Below, piece by piece: positions 16,775 to 25,524 of a DNA stretch of 64,000 nucleotides. Location of the stretch: contig DASUOH010000015.1 of the NCBI GenBank assembly GCA_036276735.1, positions 41,763 to 105,762 on the forward strand. The letters are read 5' to 3'. Made by a program: the position numbers and the translations under genes. Origin of the DNA: VRUE01 sp036276735 (GTDB lineage Bacteria; Actinomycetota; Thermoleophilia; Solirubrobacterales; 70-9). Below the pieces are notes generated by a model, which was not told the DNA's origin, searched no databases, and was given only the letters and a program-made list of their open reading frames with translations. The stretch's first letter is position 1. Each line of letters starts with the position of its first letter.

Positions 16775-17593
16775 CTATCGCGCTAGGGCTTCGAGGATCG
16801 CCAGCCAGCCAGCCGGGCCGTCGACCGTCAGGTCCGACTCGCGCGCGAGCTCGGTGGGTCCCTCGGGGGAGAGCACGCCGACGCAGACGGCGCTCTCCAG
16901 CCCGCCTCGCTCGCGCATCCCGCGAAGTCCGGCGAAGGCATCGAGGTCGGTGCGGTCGTCGCCGGCGTAGATCGCATGGCGAGCGCCTGTCCCGACCAGC
17001 AGGCCGTCGACGGCGATGTCCTTGCCGATCGCCACCGGCGGACGCAGCTCCACCACCTTGCGGCCCCAGTGGACGGCGAGCCCGTCCGCCTGCGCGGCGG
17101 CCGCGATCTCACGGGCCCGCGCCTCCGCGGCCGGCTCGTCAGCGGCGCCGCGCCAGTGCAACGCCTGGATCGGCCCCTTGTCCTCCTGCCGCAGCTCGGT
17201 CGCGGTGAGCGCCGCCCCGTCGAGGTTGGCGACGAACTCCTTGATGCGGGGTTCCCACTCCAGGGCGCCCTCGCTCGGCTTGGCGGCGTCTTCCCCCGGC
17301 ATCAGCACTTCCATGCCGTGGTTGCCCGCATAGGCCAACTCGTCGAGCCCCACCAGCCGCCGCACCTCCTCGGCCCGCCGTCCCGAGACGCAGGCGACCA
17401 GGGGGAAGCGTTCGCTCAGCCGGTGCAGCGCCGCGACCGCCGCGGGCGGCAGGATCGCCTGCTCGGGCCGCGCCACGATCGGCGCCAGGGTGCCGTCGAC
17501 GTCGGTGAGCAGGGCGGCGTGCTCGGGCGCGTCGAAGAACGGCTCCAGCAGCGGGCTCTCAGCGGCTGCTCGCGTTCCCTGCTCACTCGACAC
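16775..17593 (-). CDS. otsB: Trehalose-6-phosphate phosphatase
   Basis: The 272-residue HAD phosphatase should convert trehalose-6-phosphate to trehalose, a compatible solute and glycolipid precursor. Motif I is LLTDVDGTLAP with nucleophile Asp31 and acid/base Asp33. Motif II lies in VACVSGRR. AYAGNHGME is the OtsB-specific strand, and GDDRTDLDAF is the metal-binding motif IV. No OtsA synthase is in the window. A GTG at 17593 is preferred, since upstream codons in frame look non-coding and would overlap the divergent exporter gene. The start is 19 bases from that gene. Confidence 0.9.
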   Translation of the reverse strand: MSSEQGTRAAAESPLLEPFFDAPEHAALLTDVDGTLAPIVARPEQAILPPAAVAALHRLSERFPLVACVSGRRAEEVRRLVGLDELAYAGNHGMEVLMPGEDAAKPSEGALEWEPRIKEFVANLDGAALTATELRQEDKGPIQALHWRGAADEPAAEARAREIAAAAQADGLAVHWGRKVVELRPPVAIGKDIAVDGLLVGTGARHAIYAGDDRTDLDAFAGLRGMRERGGLESAVCVGVLSPEGPTELARESDLTVDGPAGWLAILEALAR

Positions 17594-17612
17594 CGTTCTA
17601 GTATCGCCTCCG

Positions 17613-17978
17613 GTGCTGACCGACCGACTCCTGAAGCTGGCCGCGATCGGCACCCTGGCGGGGGTTTTCAGCGGCCTTTTCGGCGTCGGTGGCGGCACCG
17701 TGATCGTCCCGCTGCTGATCCTCTGGTTCGGCTACGGCGAGCGGCTCGCCACCGGCACCAGCCTGGCGGCGATCGTCGTGATCGGCCTGCTCGGCGCCGC
17801 CGCGCAGGGCGGCATATACGGCAACGTCCACCTCGAGACGGGCCTGCTGCTCTCGGTGCCGGCGATCGGCGGCGTCGTGCTCGGCACCGCGATCCAGCAG
17901 CGGATCCCGCAACGCGCCGTCTCCCTCCTCTTCGCGGCGCTCCTCGTCGGCATCGCGATCGAGCTGATCGTCCCCTGA
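17613..17978 (+). CDS. TauE/SafE-type exporter, first half
   Basis: This 121-residue membrane protein corresponds to one repeat of the TauE/SafE (PF01925) fold, whose members normally contain two such repeats in one chain of about 240-260 residues. It has the signature SGLFGVGGGTVIVPLL near the start and about four hydrophobic helices. It probably exports a sulfonate, sulfite or other organic anion together with the next gene product. The GTG start is supported by TAGTAT (17599-17604) eight bases upstream. The stop overlaps the ATG of the second half (TGATG). Confidence 0.85.
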   Translation: MLTDRLLKLAAIGTLAGVFSGLFGVGGGTVIVPLLILWFGYGERLATGTSLAAIVVIGLLGAAAQGGIYGNVHLETGLLLSVPAIGGVVLGTAIQQRIPQRAVSLLFAALLVGIAIELIVP

Positions 17979-18346
17979 TGGACGAGCTGCTGGCAGCGCT
18001 GGTAGCGGTCGCCGGCGGAATGGCGGGCGGCCTGGTCGGAGTCGGCGGCGGCGTCCTCTTCGTGCCGGCGCTGACGATCTTCCTCGGCCTCGACCAGGTC
18101 GACGCCGAGTCGACCTCGCTGCTGATGATCGTCCTTGTCGCCTTGGTCGGCAGCTACCGCCAGCACGGCTACGGCAACGTCGACCTGCGCGACGCCGCGA
18201 TCGTCGCCGCGCTCTCGCCGCTCGGGGTGCTGGTCGGGGTCGTCGTCGCGAACTCGGTCCCGCAGCGCGCGCTCGAGCTCTCCTTCGCGGCACTGGCCCT
18301 CTACGTCGCCTACGGACTGGTGAGAAGGGCGCTGTACGCTCAATAG
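17978..18346 (+). CDS. TauE/SafE-type exporter, second half
   Basis: The 122-residue protein is a second single-repeat TauE/SafE unit with GGLVGVGGGVLFVPAL at the start and four predicted helices. It is translationally coupled to the first half through a one-base stop/start overlap, which suggests equimolar synthesis and a two-chain transporter. The two halves resemble each other in plan (both open with a GVGGG motif and contain YGNV-type and PQRA-type segments), as expected from the internal duplication of the family. The following PAC2 gene starts immediately after its stop. Confidence 0.85.
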   Translation: MDELLAALVAVAGGMAGGLVGVGGGVLFVPALTIFLGLDQVDAESTSLLMIVLVALVGSYRQHGYGNVDLRDAAIVAALSPLGVLVGVVVANSVPQRALELSFAALALYVAYGLVRRALYAQ

Positions 18347-19210
18347 ATGGAGTCGCTCAACTGGGTTGGAGAGGTGCCGCAGCTGCGTTCGCCCCTGCTG
18401 ATCTGCGCTTTCCGGGGCTGGAACGACGCGGCCAGCGTCGCCTCGACCGCGCTTGAGACGCTGGCCGACTCCTTCGACCCCGAGCCGATCGCCGAGATCG
18501 ACCCCGAGGAGTACTTCGACTTCCAGGCGACCCGTCCGACGATCGTCCTCACCGACGGCCAGACGCGCCGCATCGACTGGCCCCAGAACGACCTGATCGC
18601 GGTCCGCGTCCCCGGCGCCGAACGCGACCTCGTGCTCTTCGACGGGACCGAGCCGAGCCTGCGCTGGCGCACCTTCTCGGAGACCGTCGCCACCGCCGCC
18701 GACGCGCTTGGGGTGGAGATCGTGATCACCCTGGGGGCGCTCGTCGCCGAGGTGTCCCACACGTTGCCGGTGCCGGTCACTGCCCTTGCGTCCGACGAGC
18801 GGCTGATAGAGGACCTCGACCTGCAGCGCTCCAACTACGAGGGACCGACCGGCATCGTCGGCGTCCTCCACGACTGCTGCCGCCAGGTCGGCATGGGCTC
18901 GGCATCCCTATGGGCGGCGGTGCCGCACTACGTCGCCGCGGTCCCCAACCCCAAGGCGACGCTGGCACTGCTGCGGCGGCTGGAGGCGCTGACGGGGATC
19001 GCGGTCGACGCGACCGAGCTGGAGGAGGAAACCGAGAGCTATGAGGAGCAGATCGGGCGCGCCGTCGCCGCCAATCCGGAGATCGCCGAACTGGTCGAGC
19101 GGATAGAGGCGGTCCAGGTCGAGCAGCTCGGCGAAGAGGAAGTCGACCTTCCTTCAGCCGACGCGCTCGCCAAAGAGTTCCAAAAGTTCCTGAGACAAAA
19201 AGACCAGTAG
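18347..19210 (+). CDS. PAC2 family protein
   Basis: The 287-residue protein matches the PAC2 (proteasome assembly chaperone 2-like, PF09754) family common in actinobacteria. Typical segments are LLICAFRGWNDAASVAS near the N-terminus, GALVAEVSHT in the middle, and YEGPTGIVGVLHD. The C-terminal 80 residues are acidic and helical (LEEETESYEEQI). Structural role and partners are unknown in bacteria; association with proteasome or mycobacterial homologues is family knowledge only. Its ATG directly follows the exporter stop, so it belongs to the same transcript. Its stop codon lies inside the structured element S1. Confidence 0.85.
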   Translation: MESLNWVGEVPQLRSPLLICAFRGWNDAASVASTALETLADSFDPEPIAEIDPEEYFDFQATRPTIVLTDGQTRRIDWPQNDLIAVRVPGAERDLVLFDGTEPSLRWRTFSETVATAADALGVEIVITLGALVAEVSHTLPVPVTALASDERLIEDLDLQRSNYEGPTGIVGVLHDCCRQVGMGSASLWAAVPHYVAAVPNPKATLALLRRLEALTGIAVDATELEEETESYEEQIGRAVAANPEIAELVERIEAVQVEQLGEEEVDLPSADALAKEFQKFLRQKDQ

Positions 19211-19327
19211 GCCGCGAAAACCGAGGCTGGCAAGGACGCAGGGAGCTTGGCGAAGCGAGCGCACTCAAGTGCGTGAGCAAGCCAGGCGACCGAGGACACA
19301 GCCAGCCGACGGTTTGCAGCGGCCTAC
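19207..19327. ncRNA. Structured intergenic element S1 (shares conserved blocks with S2)
   Basis: A perfect nine-bp outer stem (19207-19215 with 19319-19327) closes a 121-nt element. Inside are paired AACCG/CGGTT, GGCTGGC/GCCAGCC and a terminal hairpin around CGCACT-CA-AGTGCG. Two blocks, GGCAAGGACG-C-AGGGAGC (19229-19246) and GGCGACCGAGGACACAGC (19285-19302), recur almost exactly in S2 at 39433-39550. The element overlaps the stop codons of two convergent genes. I know no matching RNA family. Confidence 0.6.
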
Positions 19328-22170
19328 GACTCGGCGGCGGGGCAGACGAGGCGATAGTCGCACCAGCCGCAGACGGTCGGCGACGGGCGTGGCTCGAAGT
19401 CCTGGCCGAGGATTCCCTCGCCTACCTGGAGGACCGTGCGCTCGACCCGCTCCGCGTCATCGGAGCGGACCGGAGCCGCCACCTTCTCGGCGTCGAGCAC
19501 GTAGTAGTAGCTGCCGGTGCTCGCCTCGACTTCCCATGCCTGGCGCGCTGCCAGCCGGTAGAGGGCGAGCTGTAGGTCGCTCTCGAGGTCCGCTTCGCTC
19601 TTGCGCTCGCCGGTCTTGTAGTCGATCAGCTCGTGGTCGCCGCCGGGGAGGCGATCGACGCGATCGACCCTGCCGCGCACGTGGTGCTCGCCGATCTTGA
19701 TGTCGAACTTGCGCTCCAGCCAGACCGGCGCTCCTTCGGCCTCGCGCTCGCGCTCCCAGTAGAGCCGCATCGCCTCGCGGGCACGGTCGCGGAACTGCAG
19801 CTCGTCGTCGCTGGAGCCGAAGCCGGAGCGGCGCCAGCCCGCCTCGAAGAGGTCCATCAGGCGCGGCAGCCCTTCCTCCTCGCCCTCCTTGTGGAAGCGC
19901 TCGAGGACGTTGTGGATGAGGATGCCGAAGCGCTGGTTGATCGTCGGCTCCTGCGGGATGCCGAAGACGCGCCCGAACTTGTACTTGAGCGGGCAGGTGA
20001 GGTAGAGGTCGAGGTCGGAGGCCGAGAGGCTGAGACCGCCATCGCCGCGGCGCGGCAGGAAGCCCTCCAAGGAGGGCTCCTGGCGAGCGGCGATCAGCCG
20101 CCGCCGTCCCTCGCGCTCGTGTTCGGAGTCGAGCAGGTAGGCGTCGAGCGCCGAGGCGTCGAGCTCCGCCTGCTGCTCGGGCGTCGCTACCTGGCGTAAC
20201 AGCCCGTTGACCGCTTCGATCGCTTCGGCGCTCGCCTCGTCGCCGGGCCGCTGGGCAAGCGCCGCAAGCTTCAGCAGCTCCAGGTAGCGGGCGATCGCCC
20301 GGTTGACGTCGACCGCGGTGTCGAGCCGCGGCTCCGACAGCTCGCGGCCGGCTTTCCACGAGGCCTCCAGGACCTCCTCGCGCAGCATCCGGTAGGTGGC
20401 GTGGAGCCCCTCGGCCGGGCCGAAGAGCTCCTCCTGATGCGCCTCCTCCTCGGCCTCGGCCGCGGCACGCTCCGCTTCATAGAAGCGGGAGGGGGGGAGC
20501 TCCCGCCGGTCATCGCGCTCGACCCGCGCCAGGACCAGACCGGCGCGAGCGGGGCTGCCGATCCGCTCGGTGCCCTCACCGCGCTCCAGGCCGGCCACGA
20601 AGACGTGCTCGAACTCCATCCCCTTCGCCGCCTCGCGGCCGATGCCCTGGACGGCGTCGGGCGCCGGCGGGTCGGCGCCGCCGGCCGGCTCGACGCCGGC
20701 CTCGGCGACGGCGCTGAGGTGGCGGACGAAGTCACGGGTCGAGCCGTGGGGCTGGCGGCGGGCCCAGGCGGCGGCCAGCTCGGCCAGCCGGGAAAGCCCG
20801 AGCAGCCGCTCCGCCACCTCGGGCTGGGCGGCAAAGAGGCGCTGGCGCCGCAGGCCGACCGCCTCGATCAGGCGCCGCACGAAGACGTCCGCGCGCCGCT
20901 CCTCCAGCGCCGCCGATGCGGTCCCGTAGAGCTTCAGGAAGGACTGGATCCGCTCGCGTGCCTCGGGCGGGATCTGGGGGCTCTCCAGCGCCGCCTCGCA
21001 GCCCGAGACCATGTCGAGCTTGCGCCGCCGCGCGATCGTCGTCAGCCGTGCCAGGTCCGCCGAGCGCAGCTCGACCGGCGGCCGGGTCAGGGCGCGTGCG
21101 GCCGCTGCCGAGTCGGCCGGATCGGCGAGGACCCGCAGCCAGGCGATCGCGTCACGCACCTCGGGTCGCTGGAAGAGCGCCGCCGGCCCGGCTAGGTGAA
21201 AGGGAATGCCGCGCTCCTCCATCGCCGCGGCGATCGGACCGCCGCGCGCCGCGGGATCGTCGATCAGGACGCCGATCTGCTCGGCGGGCGTGCCGTTCGC
21301 GATCAGGTGCTCGGCTTCGCGAGCAATCGATTGCGCCTGTGCCCGCTCGTTGGCGCAGCGCCAGAAGCGCACCGCCGGCTCGCGAAAGCGGCGCTCCAGG
21401 GCGATTGCGTCGCCCTCGGGGTGGGCGGAGCGGTACCACCCCGCGACCTCGGACTCAGCCTCCAGTGCGTAGAGGTGATTCGGGCGCTCGGCGGCCAGCG
21501 AGGCGAGGATTGCCCGCTGCGCGGGGACCGTGTCCTCGAGCTCGTCGACCATCAGGTGGGGGAAGCGGGCGGCGACCTCAGCCCGCGCGTCGGGCCGCTC
21601 GGCGAGCAGCTTGTTGAGGGTGAGGAAGACGTCGCCACGATCGAGGCTCCCGGCCGCGGCAAGGATCCGGTCGTGGGCCGCAACCAGCTCGCGCAGCTCC
21701 TCGTCGGGTGGATCGGCGCCCGCCTTCAGGCGATCGATCCGCTGCAGCAGGCGGGCCAGTAGGCCAGCCGGGTTGCCGCGAATCTCGTGGGCGCGCAGGG
21801 GCAGCTCGTCGAGGCAGTCGAGCAGCATCGCCAGCCGCTCGGCAGGCCCGACCACGTCGAAGAAGGGATCGAGGCCGGCGGCGGTCGAGTGTTCGCGCAG
21901 CAGCCGCTCGCAGAGCTCATCCCATGAGCCGATCCAAAGCTCCTCGTAAGGTGGCTCGAGCTGTGCTTCGACGCGCCGCCGCAGCGCCTCGGTGCCAGCC
22001 CGCGAGACGGCGAAGACGAGGATGCGCGATGGGGCGATCCCGTCGGCGGCGAGAGCGGCGAGGCGGCGGGCCAGCGCCTCGGTCTTGCCGGTGCCGGGCC
22101 CTCCCAGCAGGAGCAGCGGGCCCCGCCGGTGCTCGACCGCCCGTTTCTGGCTGTCGGCTAGGGCGAGCAT
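19324..22170 (-). CDS. AdnA-like UvrD-family helicase/RecB-family nuclease
   Basis: The 948-residue protein resembles the AdnA subunit of the actinobacterial AdnAB double-strand-break resection motor. The SF1 helicase part has Walker A GGPGTGKT (23-30), Walker B LMVDELEDT and a motif V-like REAAKGMEFEHVFV. The motif VI segment that normally reads YVALTRA is not recognisable. The C-terminal nuclease has GRVDRVD and ELIDYKTGE (PD-(D/E)XK core), flanked by cysteines in YLTCPLKYK and CGWCDYRLVC that fit a 4Fe-4S staple. The partner AdnB is not in the window. TAGCGT (complement of 22177-22182) lies six bases before the ATG. Confidence 0.85.
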   Translation of the reverse strand: MLALADSQKRAVEHRRGPLLLLGGPGTGKTEALARRLAALAADGIAPSRILVFAVSRAGTEALRRRVEAQLEPPYEELWIGSWDELCERLLREHSTAAGLDPFFDVVGPAERLAMLLDCLDELPLRAHEIRGNPAGLLARLLQRIDRLKAGADPPDEELRELVAAHDRILAAAGSLDRGDVFLTLNKLLAERPDARAEVAARFPHLMVDELEDTVPAQRAILASLAAERPNHLYALEAESEVAGWYRSAHPEGDAIALERRFREPAVRFWRCANERAQAQSIAREAEHLIANGTPAEQIGVLIDDPAARGGPIAAAMEERGIPFHLAGPAALFQRPEVRDAIAWLRVLADPADSAAAARALTRPPVELRSADLARLTTIARRRKLDMVSGCEAALESPQIPPEARERIQSFLKLYGTASAALEERRADVFVRRLIEAVGLRRQRLFAAQPEVAERLLGLSRLAELAAAWARRQPHGSTRDFVRHLSAVAEAGVEPAGGADPPAPDAVQGIGREAAKGMEFEHVFVAGLERGEGTERIGSPARAGLVLARVERDDRRELPPSRFYEAERAAAEAEEEAHQEELFGPAEGLHATYRMLREEVLEASWKAGRELSEPRLDTAVDVNRAIARYLELLKLAALAQRPGDEASAEAIEAVNGLLRQVATPEQQAELDASALDAYLLDSEHEREGRRRLIAARQEPSLEGFLPRRGDGGLSLSASDLDLYLTCPLKYKFGRVFGIPQEPTINQRFGILIHNVLERFHKEGEEEGLPRLMDLFEAGWRRSGFGSSDDELQFRDRAREAMRLYWEREREAEGAPVWLERKFDIKIGEHHVRGRVDRVDRLPGGDHELIDYKTGERKSEADLESDLQLALYRLAARQAWEVEASTGSYYYVLDAEKVAAPVRSDDAERVERTVLQVGEGILGQDFEPRPSPTVCGWCDYRLVCPAAES

Positions 22171-22225
22171 GGACTCACGCTACCGAGCCGGCGCCCCGAG
22201 CGAGCGCCGTCCGTAGGATGCGCCG

Positions 22226-23047
22226 ATGGACGTCCTCGATGCCGACTGGCCGGCGATCTGCCGCCGCATCGTCGCGGCGCAGCGCGAGGTGCTCGACCGC
22301 ACGCCGGGAATCACCGAGCGGACCGTCTATGAGGGCGTCGGCGAGGGCGGCGACCGCACGCTGGTGATCGACCGCGAGTGCGAGGACGCGGTCTTCGCCG
22401 AGCTCGACGCGCTTGGTGAGGCCGGCGCCTCGTTCGTCGCGGTCTCCGAGGAGCGCGGCGAAGTCGTCTTCGGCGACGGTGGGGAGGCCCGGGTCGTCAT
22501 CGACCCGATCGACGGCTCGCTCAACGCCCGCCGCACCGTGCCATCGCATTGCCTCAGCATCGCCGTCGGGTCGGGCTCGACCATGGCCGACGTCGAGTTC
22601 GGCTACGTCTACGACTTCGGCGCCGGCGAGGAGTTCGCGGCGCGGCGCGGCGGCGGAGCGAGCCTCGACGGGAACCGAATCGCGGTCGGAAGCGACGGTG
22701 AAGAGCTGGAGCTGCTCGGGATCGAGTCGGCGCGGCCCGAGCACGCGCTGCCGGCGCTCGAGGCCCTGGCGGGTCGCGTCTTCCGTATGCGGGTCGTCGG
22801 GGCAATCGCGATCGCCGCCTCCTATGTCGCAAACGGGCGCTTCGACGGCATGCTCAGCCTGCGGCCCTGCCGCTCGGTCGACGCAGCGGCCGCCCAGCTG
22901 ATCGTGCGGGAGGCGGGCGGCGTCGTCGCATTCGGCGACCTGGGGCTCGACGAAGCGGACCTGGGGCTCGACGCGCGCTATCCGATCGCCGCGGCGGCCG
23001 GGGAAAAGGCGTTGGCGACCGTAACGTCTGCTCACGTCCGGGTTTAG
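22226..23047 (+). CDS. Inositol monophosphatase family phosphatase
   Basis: The 273-residue protein has the lithium-sensitive phosphatase fold. SEERGEV supplies the first metal-binding glutamate, VIDPIDGSLNA is the core motif, and SVDAAAAQLIVREAGG is the C-terminal motif (usually WDxAAG; the Trp is replaced here by SVD). Substrates in the family include inositol-1-phosphate, histidinol phosphate and fructose bisphosphate. Without context the substrate stays open. TAGGAT (22214-22219) six bases upstream of the ATG implies a leaderless mRNA. Its stop abuts the first LexA-type box of the next gene. Confidence 0.85.
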   Translation: MDVLDADWPAICRRIVAAQREVLDRTPGITERTVYEGVGEGGDRTLVIDRECEDAVFAELDALGEAGASFVAVSEERGEVVFGDGGEARVVIDPIDGSLNARRTVPSHCLSIAVGSGSTMADVEFGYVYDFGAGEEFAARRGGGASLDGNRIAVGSDGEELELLGIESARPEHALPALEALAGRVFRMRVVGAIAIAASYVANGRFDGMLSLRPCRSVDAAAAQLIVREAGGVVAFGDLGLDEADLGLDARYPIAAAAGEKALATVTSAHVRV

Positions 23048-23082
23048 AACAGATGTTCGCAGGAACGTGTGTTCGCTACACT
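23047..23082 (+). promoter_or_regulatory. Two tandem LexA-type SOS boxes and -10 element
   Basis: GAAC-AGAT-GTTC (23047-23058) and GAAC-GTGT-GTTC (23063-23074) both match the Gram-positive/actinobacterial LexA core GAACNNNNGTTC exactly, 16 bases apart. TACACT (23077-23082) is a fitting -10 hexamer, so bound LexA would cover the -35 region. This implies DNA-damage control of the gene at 23122. Confidence 0.75.
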
Positions 23083-23121
23083 CGCGCACTTCCTCCCCTG
23101 ATGTAGACCGAAAGGACTTGA

Positions 23122-23514
23122 ATGCCCACTCAGACCAAGAAAGCCGCGAGCTCCAACGGCAAAGCCAAGGCAGCGCCGAAACGCGCCGCCACCAAAGCCA
23201 CTGGCCCGCGCGCTGTCGCAACTCGCGCTGTCGACGTGCCGGTCGGCGCCGCGCTCGAGCTTTCCGACCGCGTCGTCGAGCTGGTCGGCCCGTTCACCGA
23301 TCGGGGCGCCGCTGGCAAGCAGCTGAAGTCGTACCGCACCCGCGTCACCCGTAGCGTCAAGCGCAGCGAGCGCCGCGGCGCCAGCGTCCGGCGTAAGGCG
23401 ACCGGCGAGGCGAAGCGGAACCGCACCGACGTCGAGCGGCGCGTCCGCAAGGCGATCGACGAGCAGACCTCCCGCGCCCAGGCGCTGGTCGACTCGATCC
23501 CCTCGATCCGCTAG
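23122..23514 (+). CDS. Small basic, Lys/Arg-rich protein behind SOS boxes
   Basis: The 130-residue product has a histone-H1-like low-complexity N-terminus (KKAASSNGKAKAAPKRAATKATG). A probable helix follows (VGAALELSDRVVELVGPFTD), and then a very basic segment rich in Arg and Lys (YRTRVTRSVKRSERRGASVRRKATG) and a charged C-terminal helix. It looks like a nucleic-acid-binding or nucleoid protein; I do not recognise a named family. The ATG follows an AAAGGAC ribosome site. Two LexA-type boxes lie 48-75 bases upstream, so induction by DNA damage is expected. The function is not otherwise known. Confidence 0.75.
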   Translation: MPTQTKKAASSNGKAKAAPKRAATKATGPRAVATRAVDVPVGAALELSDRVVELVGPFTDRGAAGKQLKSYRTRVTRSVKRSERRGASVRRKATGEAKRNRTDVERRVRKAIDEQTSRAQALVDSIPSIR

Positions 23515-23532
23515 AGCGGATCCCTTAGAGCG

Positions 23533-25524
23533 TCAGCGCCCGCGCACGGCGACCGGTCGTGAGCCAGCCGGCTCGTACGGCCAGCCGCCCTGCGCGGGCG
23601 CGTAGGCGCGGAAGAAAAAGCGGACGCCGCGGCTGTCGTCGTCGCTGAAGCGGTAGCGGTAGCGGAAGCCGCCGCGCCGGTCGGTGCGGATTGTCCGGAA
23701 CTCCGTCCACGGCAGTCCCGGCAGACGGAACTGCAGCTCGATCGTCTTTCCCTCCGGCGGGATCGTCCCGACCGCCGCGCCGATCTTTCCCGCGAAGAGG
23801 ATTGGCGCGCCGCCGACCCGTGCGACCTTCGCCGAAGCCCGCATCCGCACCCATGCTCGAACCGCCAGCTCGAGCGCACCGCTGCTCGCCCCTGTCAGCA
23901 TCTCGTTGCCACCGAAGACGGCGCTGACCTCGCGGCTCGGTCCGGGGGGTAGCGCGTGCGAGAACCTTCCACCGGATCCAGTGGGGACGGTCGTGACGCG
24001 CGTCGCCGCGCCGTCGGCGAACCGCTCGACGATCTGAACCTGGCGTGCGTCGAGCGCGCGCACTCCGGCCGAAAGCCGCCCTTGCACTCGGGCCGTCTTC
24101 CCGAAGGACACGCTGAGTCGGGAGGCCGGCCCGGCACCGGAACGCGATGGGGAGGCGGTGGCGAGGGCGAGCCGCAGCGTCGTCTGCTGCTTGAGCGGAT
24201 TGGACAGGACCATCGGGCTGCCGTCCGCGCGGAGCCGGGTTACAGCGGAGTTTCCGGCCCGGTCGAATCCGATCGCCTGGAACTCGTATTCGCCGCCTGC
24301 ATACGCCTCCGAATCCCAGTGGACGTGCAGTTCCCCGGCCGGCGCCGGGCGGCTGGGCAGTGCCTCGAAGGGATCGCCGGAGCCGCGGCGACGCAGGCCG
24401 ATCCAGCCCCGCGCGCCGTCCGGGCCCGACAGGGCGTCCGCCACCCGAGCCCGAACCAGCTCCGGACGCTGGGGGTCTTGGACGTTCGCGAAGGAGGCCG
24501 CCGGAGCGGTGCGATCGATCCGCACGACGGCCCTTGACGGCGACGGGTTCGCGATGCCGTTGGTGCTGCCGCCGTCGTTGACATTGCCGGCGACGTCGCG
24601 CGCGTACGAGGCGATGCGATGCGTCCCCTCGACCGCGATCGTCGTAGTCACCGCCGCGCCCGCGGCCGTGACGGGAGTAGCTTCGTCCACCGAGATCGCG
24701 GTGAAGGGCTCGGCCCCGTCCCCCTCGTTGAGCATTCCCGAGCCGCCATCGAACGCGATCGCCGTCAGCTCTACCGGTCGATTCGTCCAGCCAGATGGAA
24801 TCCCACTCACGGTCGTCGTCGGATAGGTCTTGTCGACCTGCAGGGGGACCGGGTTCGACACGAGGGAGGCGACGCCGGAGTTCGAGACGGAGACCGCCCG
24901 CACGTAGTTGGTCCCCTCGGGGAGCTCGGGCACGAGGTAGGTGTCGGCGTCGATGCCGCCGTGCAGGTCGATCTCCTGCTCTGCGCACCGGCCCGCCGCC
25001 GCGCAGGGGGGGCGGTTGGTCTCCGGGGCGATCGAGACCGCGTAGCCGCGAATCCCCGAAACCGGTACCTGCCCGGGTCGGCTGAGCCGAATCGGCAGCG
25101 GAAAGGCAGCGCGCCCGATCCATCGCGATGCCGTCAGGGGCGTTGTTGCGCCGGGGGGCCGGTCGTCGAAGCGCAACGTCGCCGCTGCGGGTCCGCTCCG
25201 CTGCCCCGCGGCATCCTCGAGCCAGACTTCGGCCGTGTAGGCGCCCGGCTGGTCCGGCACTTCGATGCCATCTATGTCACTGGTCGGCCAGGGCACTCGC
25301 GCCGGCCCCAGGACGATCGTTCCATCCGCGTTCTTCACCCTGTAGTGCACCGCGCTGACCGCGGGGCTGGCCGGCGGATTCGACCAGAGGAGCCGAAAGA
25401 CGCGGCTCGAGCGCCAGGTTTCCTGGCCGCCGTCGACGCTGAGGTCCGCCGGAGGCGCCGGCGCGGCGCCGGCGCTGGCGGCGAGGGCGAGGTAGCAGGC
25501 AACGGCCAGCGCGAATGGCCTCAT
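23533..25524 (-). CDS. Secreted surface protein with Ig-like/fibronectin-like repeats
   Basis: The 663-residue protein has a clear signal peptide (MRPFALAVACYLALAASAGA, cleavage near residue 21). The body is built of beta-rich segments in the style of Ig-like or fibronectin III domains (HYRVKNADGT, YAVSIAPETN, RIASYARDVAGNVND, YEFQAIGFDRAGNS). Two cysteines lie in a short loop near PPCAAAGRCAEQE. The last third resembles adhesin or carbohydrate-associated beta-sandwich repeats. It is probably exported and surface-associated. Its ATG overlaps the stop of the sigma/anti-sigma gene by four bases, so the two are translationally coupled and probably act in one signalling or envelope system. Confidence 0.75.
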   Translation of the reverse strand: MRPFALAVACYLALAASAGAAPAPPADLSVDGGQETWRSSRVFRLLWSNPPASPAVSAVHYRVKNADGTIVLGPARVPWPTSDIDGIEVPDQPGAYTAEVWLEDAAGQRSGPAAATLRFDDRPPGATTPLTASRWIGRAAFPLPIRLSRPGQVPVSGIRGYAVSIAPETNRPPCAAAGRCAEQEIDLHGGIDADTYLVPELPEGTNYVRAVSVSNSGVASLVSNPVPLQVDKTYPTTTVSGIPSGWTNRPVELTAIAFDGGSGMLNEGDGAEPFTAISVDEATPVTAAGAAVTTTIAVEGTHRIASYARDVAGNVNDGGSTNGIANPSPSRAVVRIDRTAPAASFANVQDPQRPELVRARVADALSGPDGARGWIGLRRRGSGDPFEALPSRPAPAGELHVHWDSEAYAGGEYEFQAIGFDRAGNSAVTRLRADGSPMVLSNPLKQQTTLRLALATASPSRSGAGPASRLSVSFGKTARVQGRLSAGVRALDARQVQIVERFADGAATRVTTVPTGSGGRFSHALPPGPSREVSAVFGGNEMLTGASSGALELAVRAWVRMRASAKVARVGGAPILFAGKIGAAVGTIPPEGKTIELQFRLPGLPWTEFRTIRTDRRGGFRYRYRFSDDDSRGVRFFFRAYAPAQGGWPYEPAGSRPVAVRGR

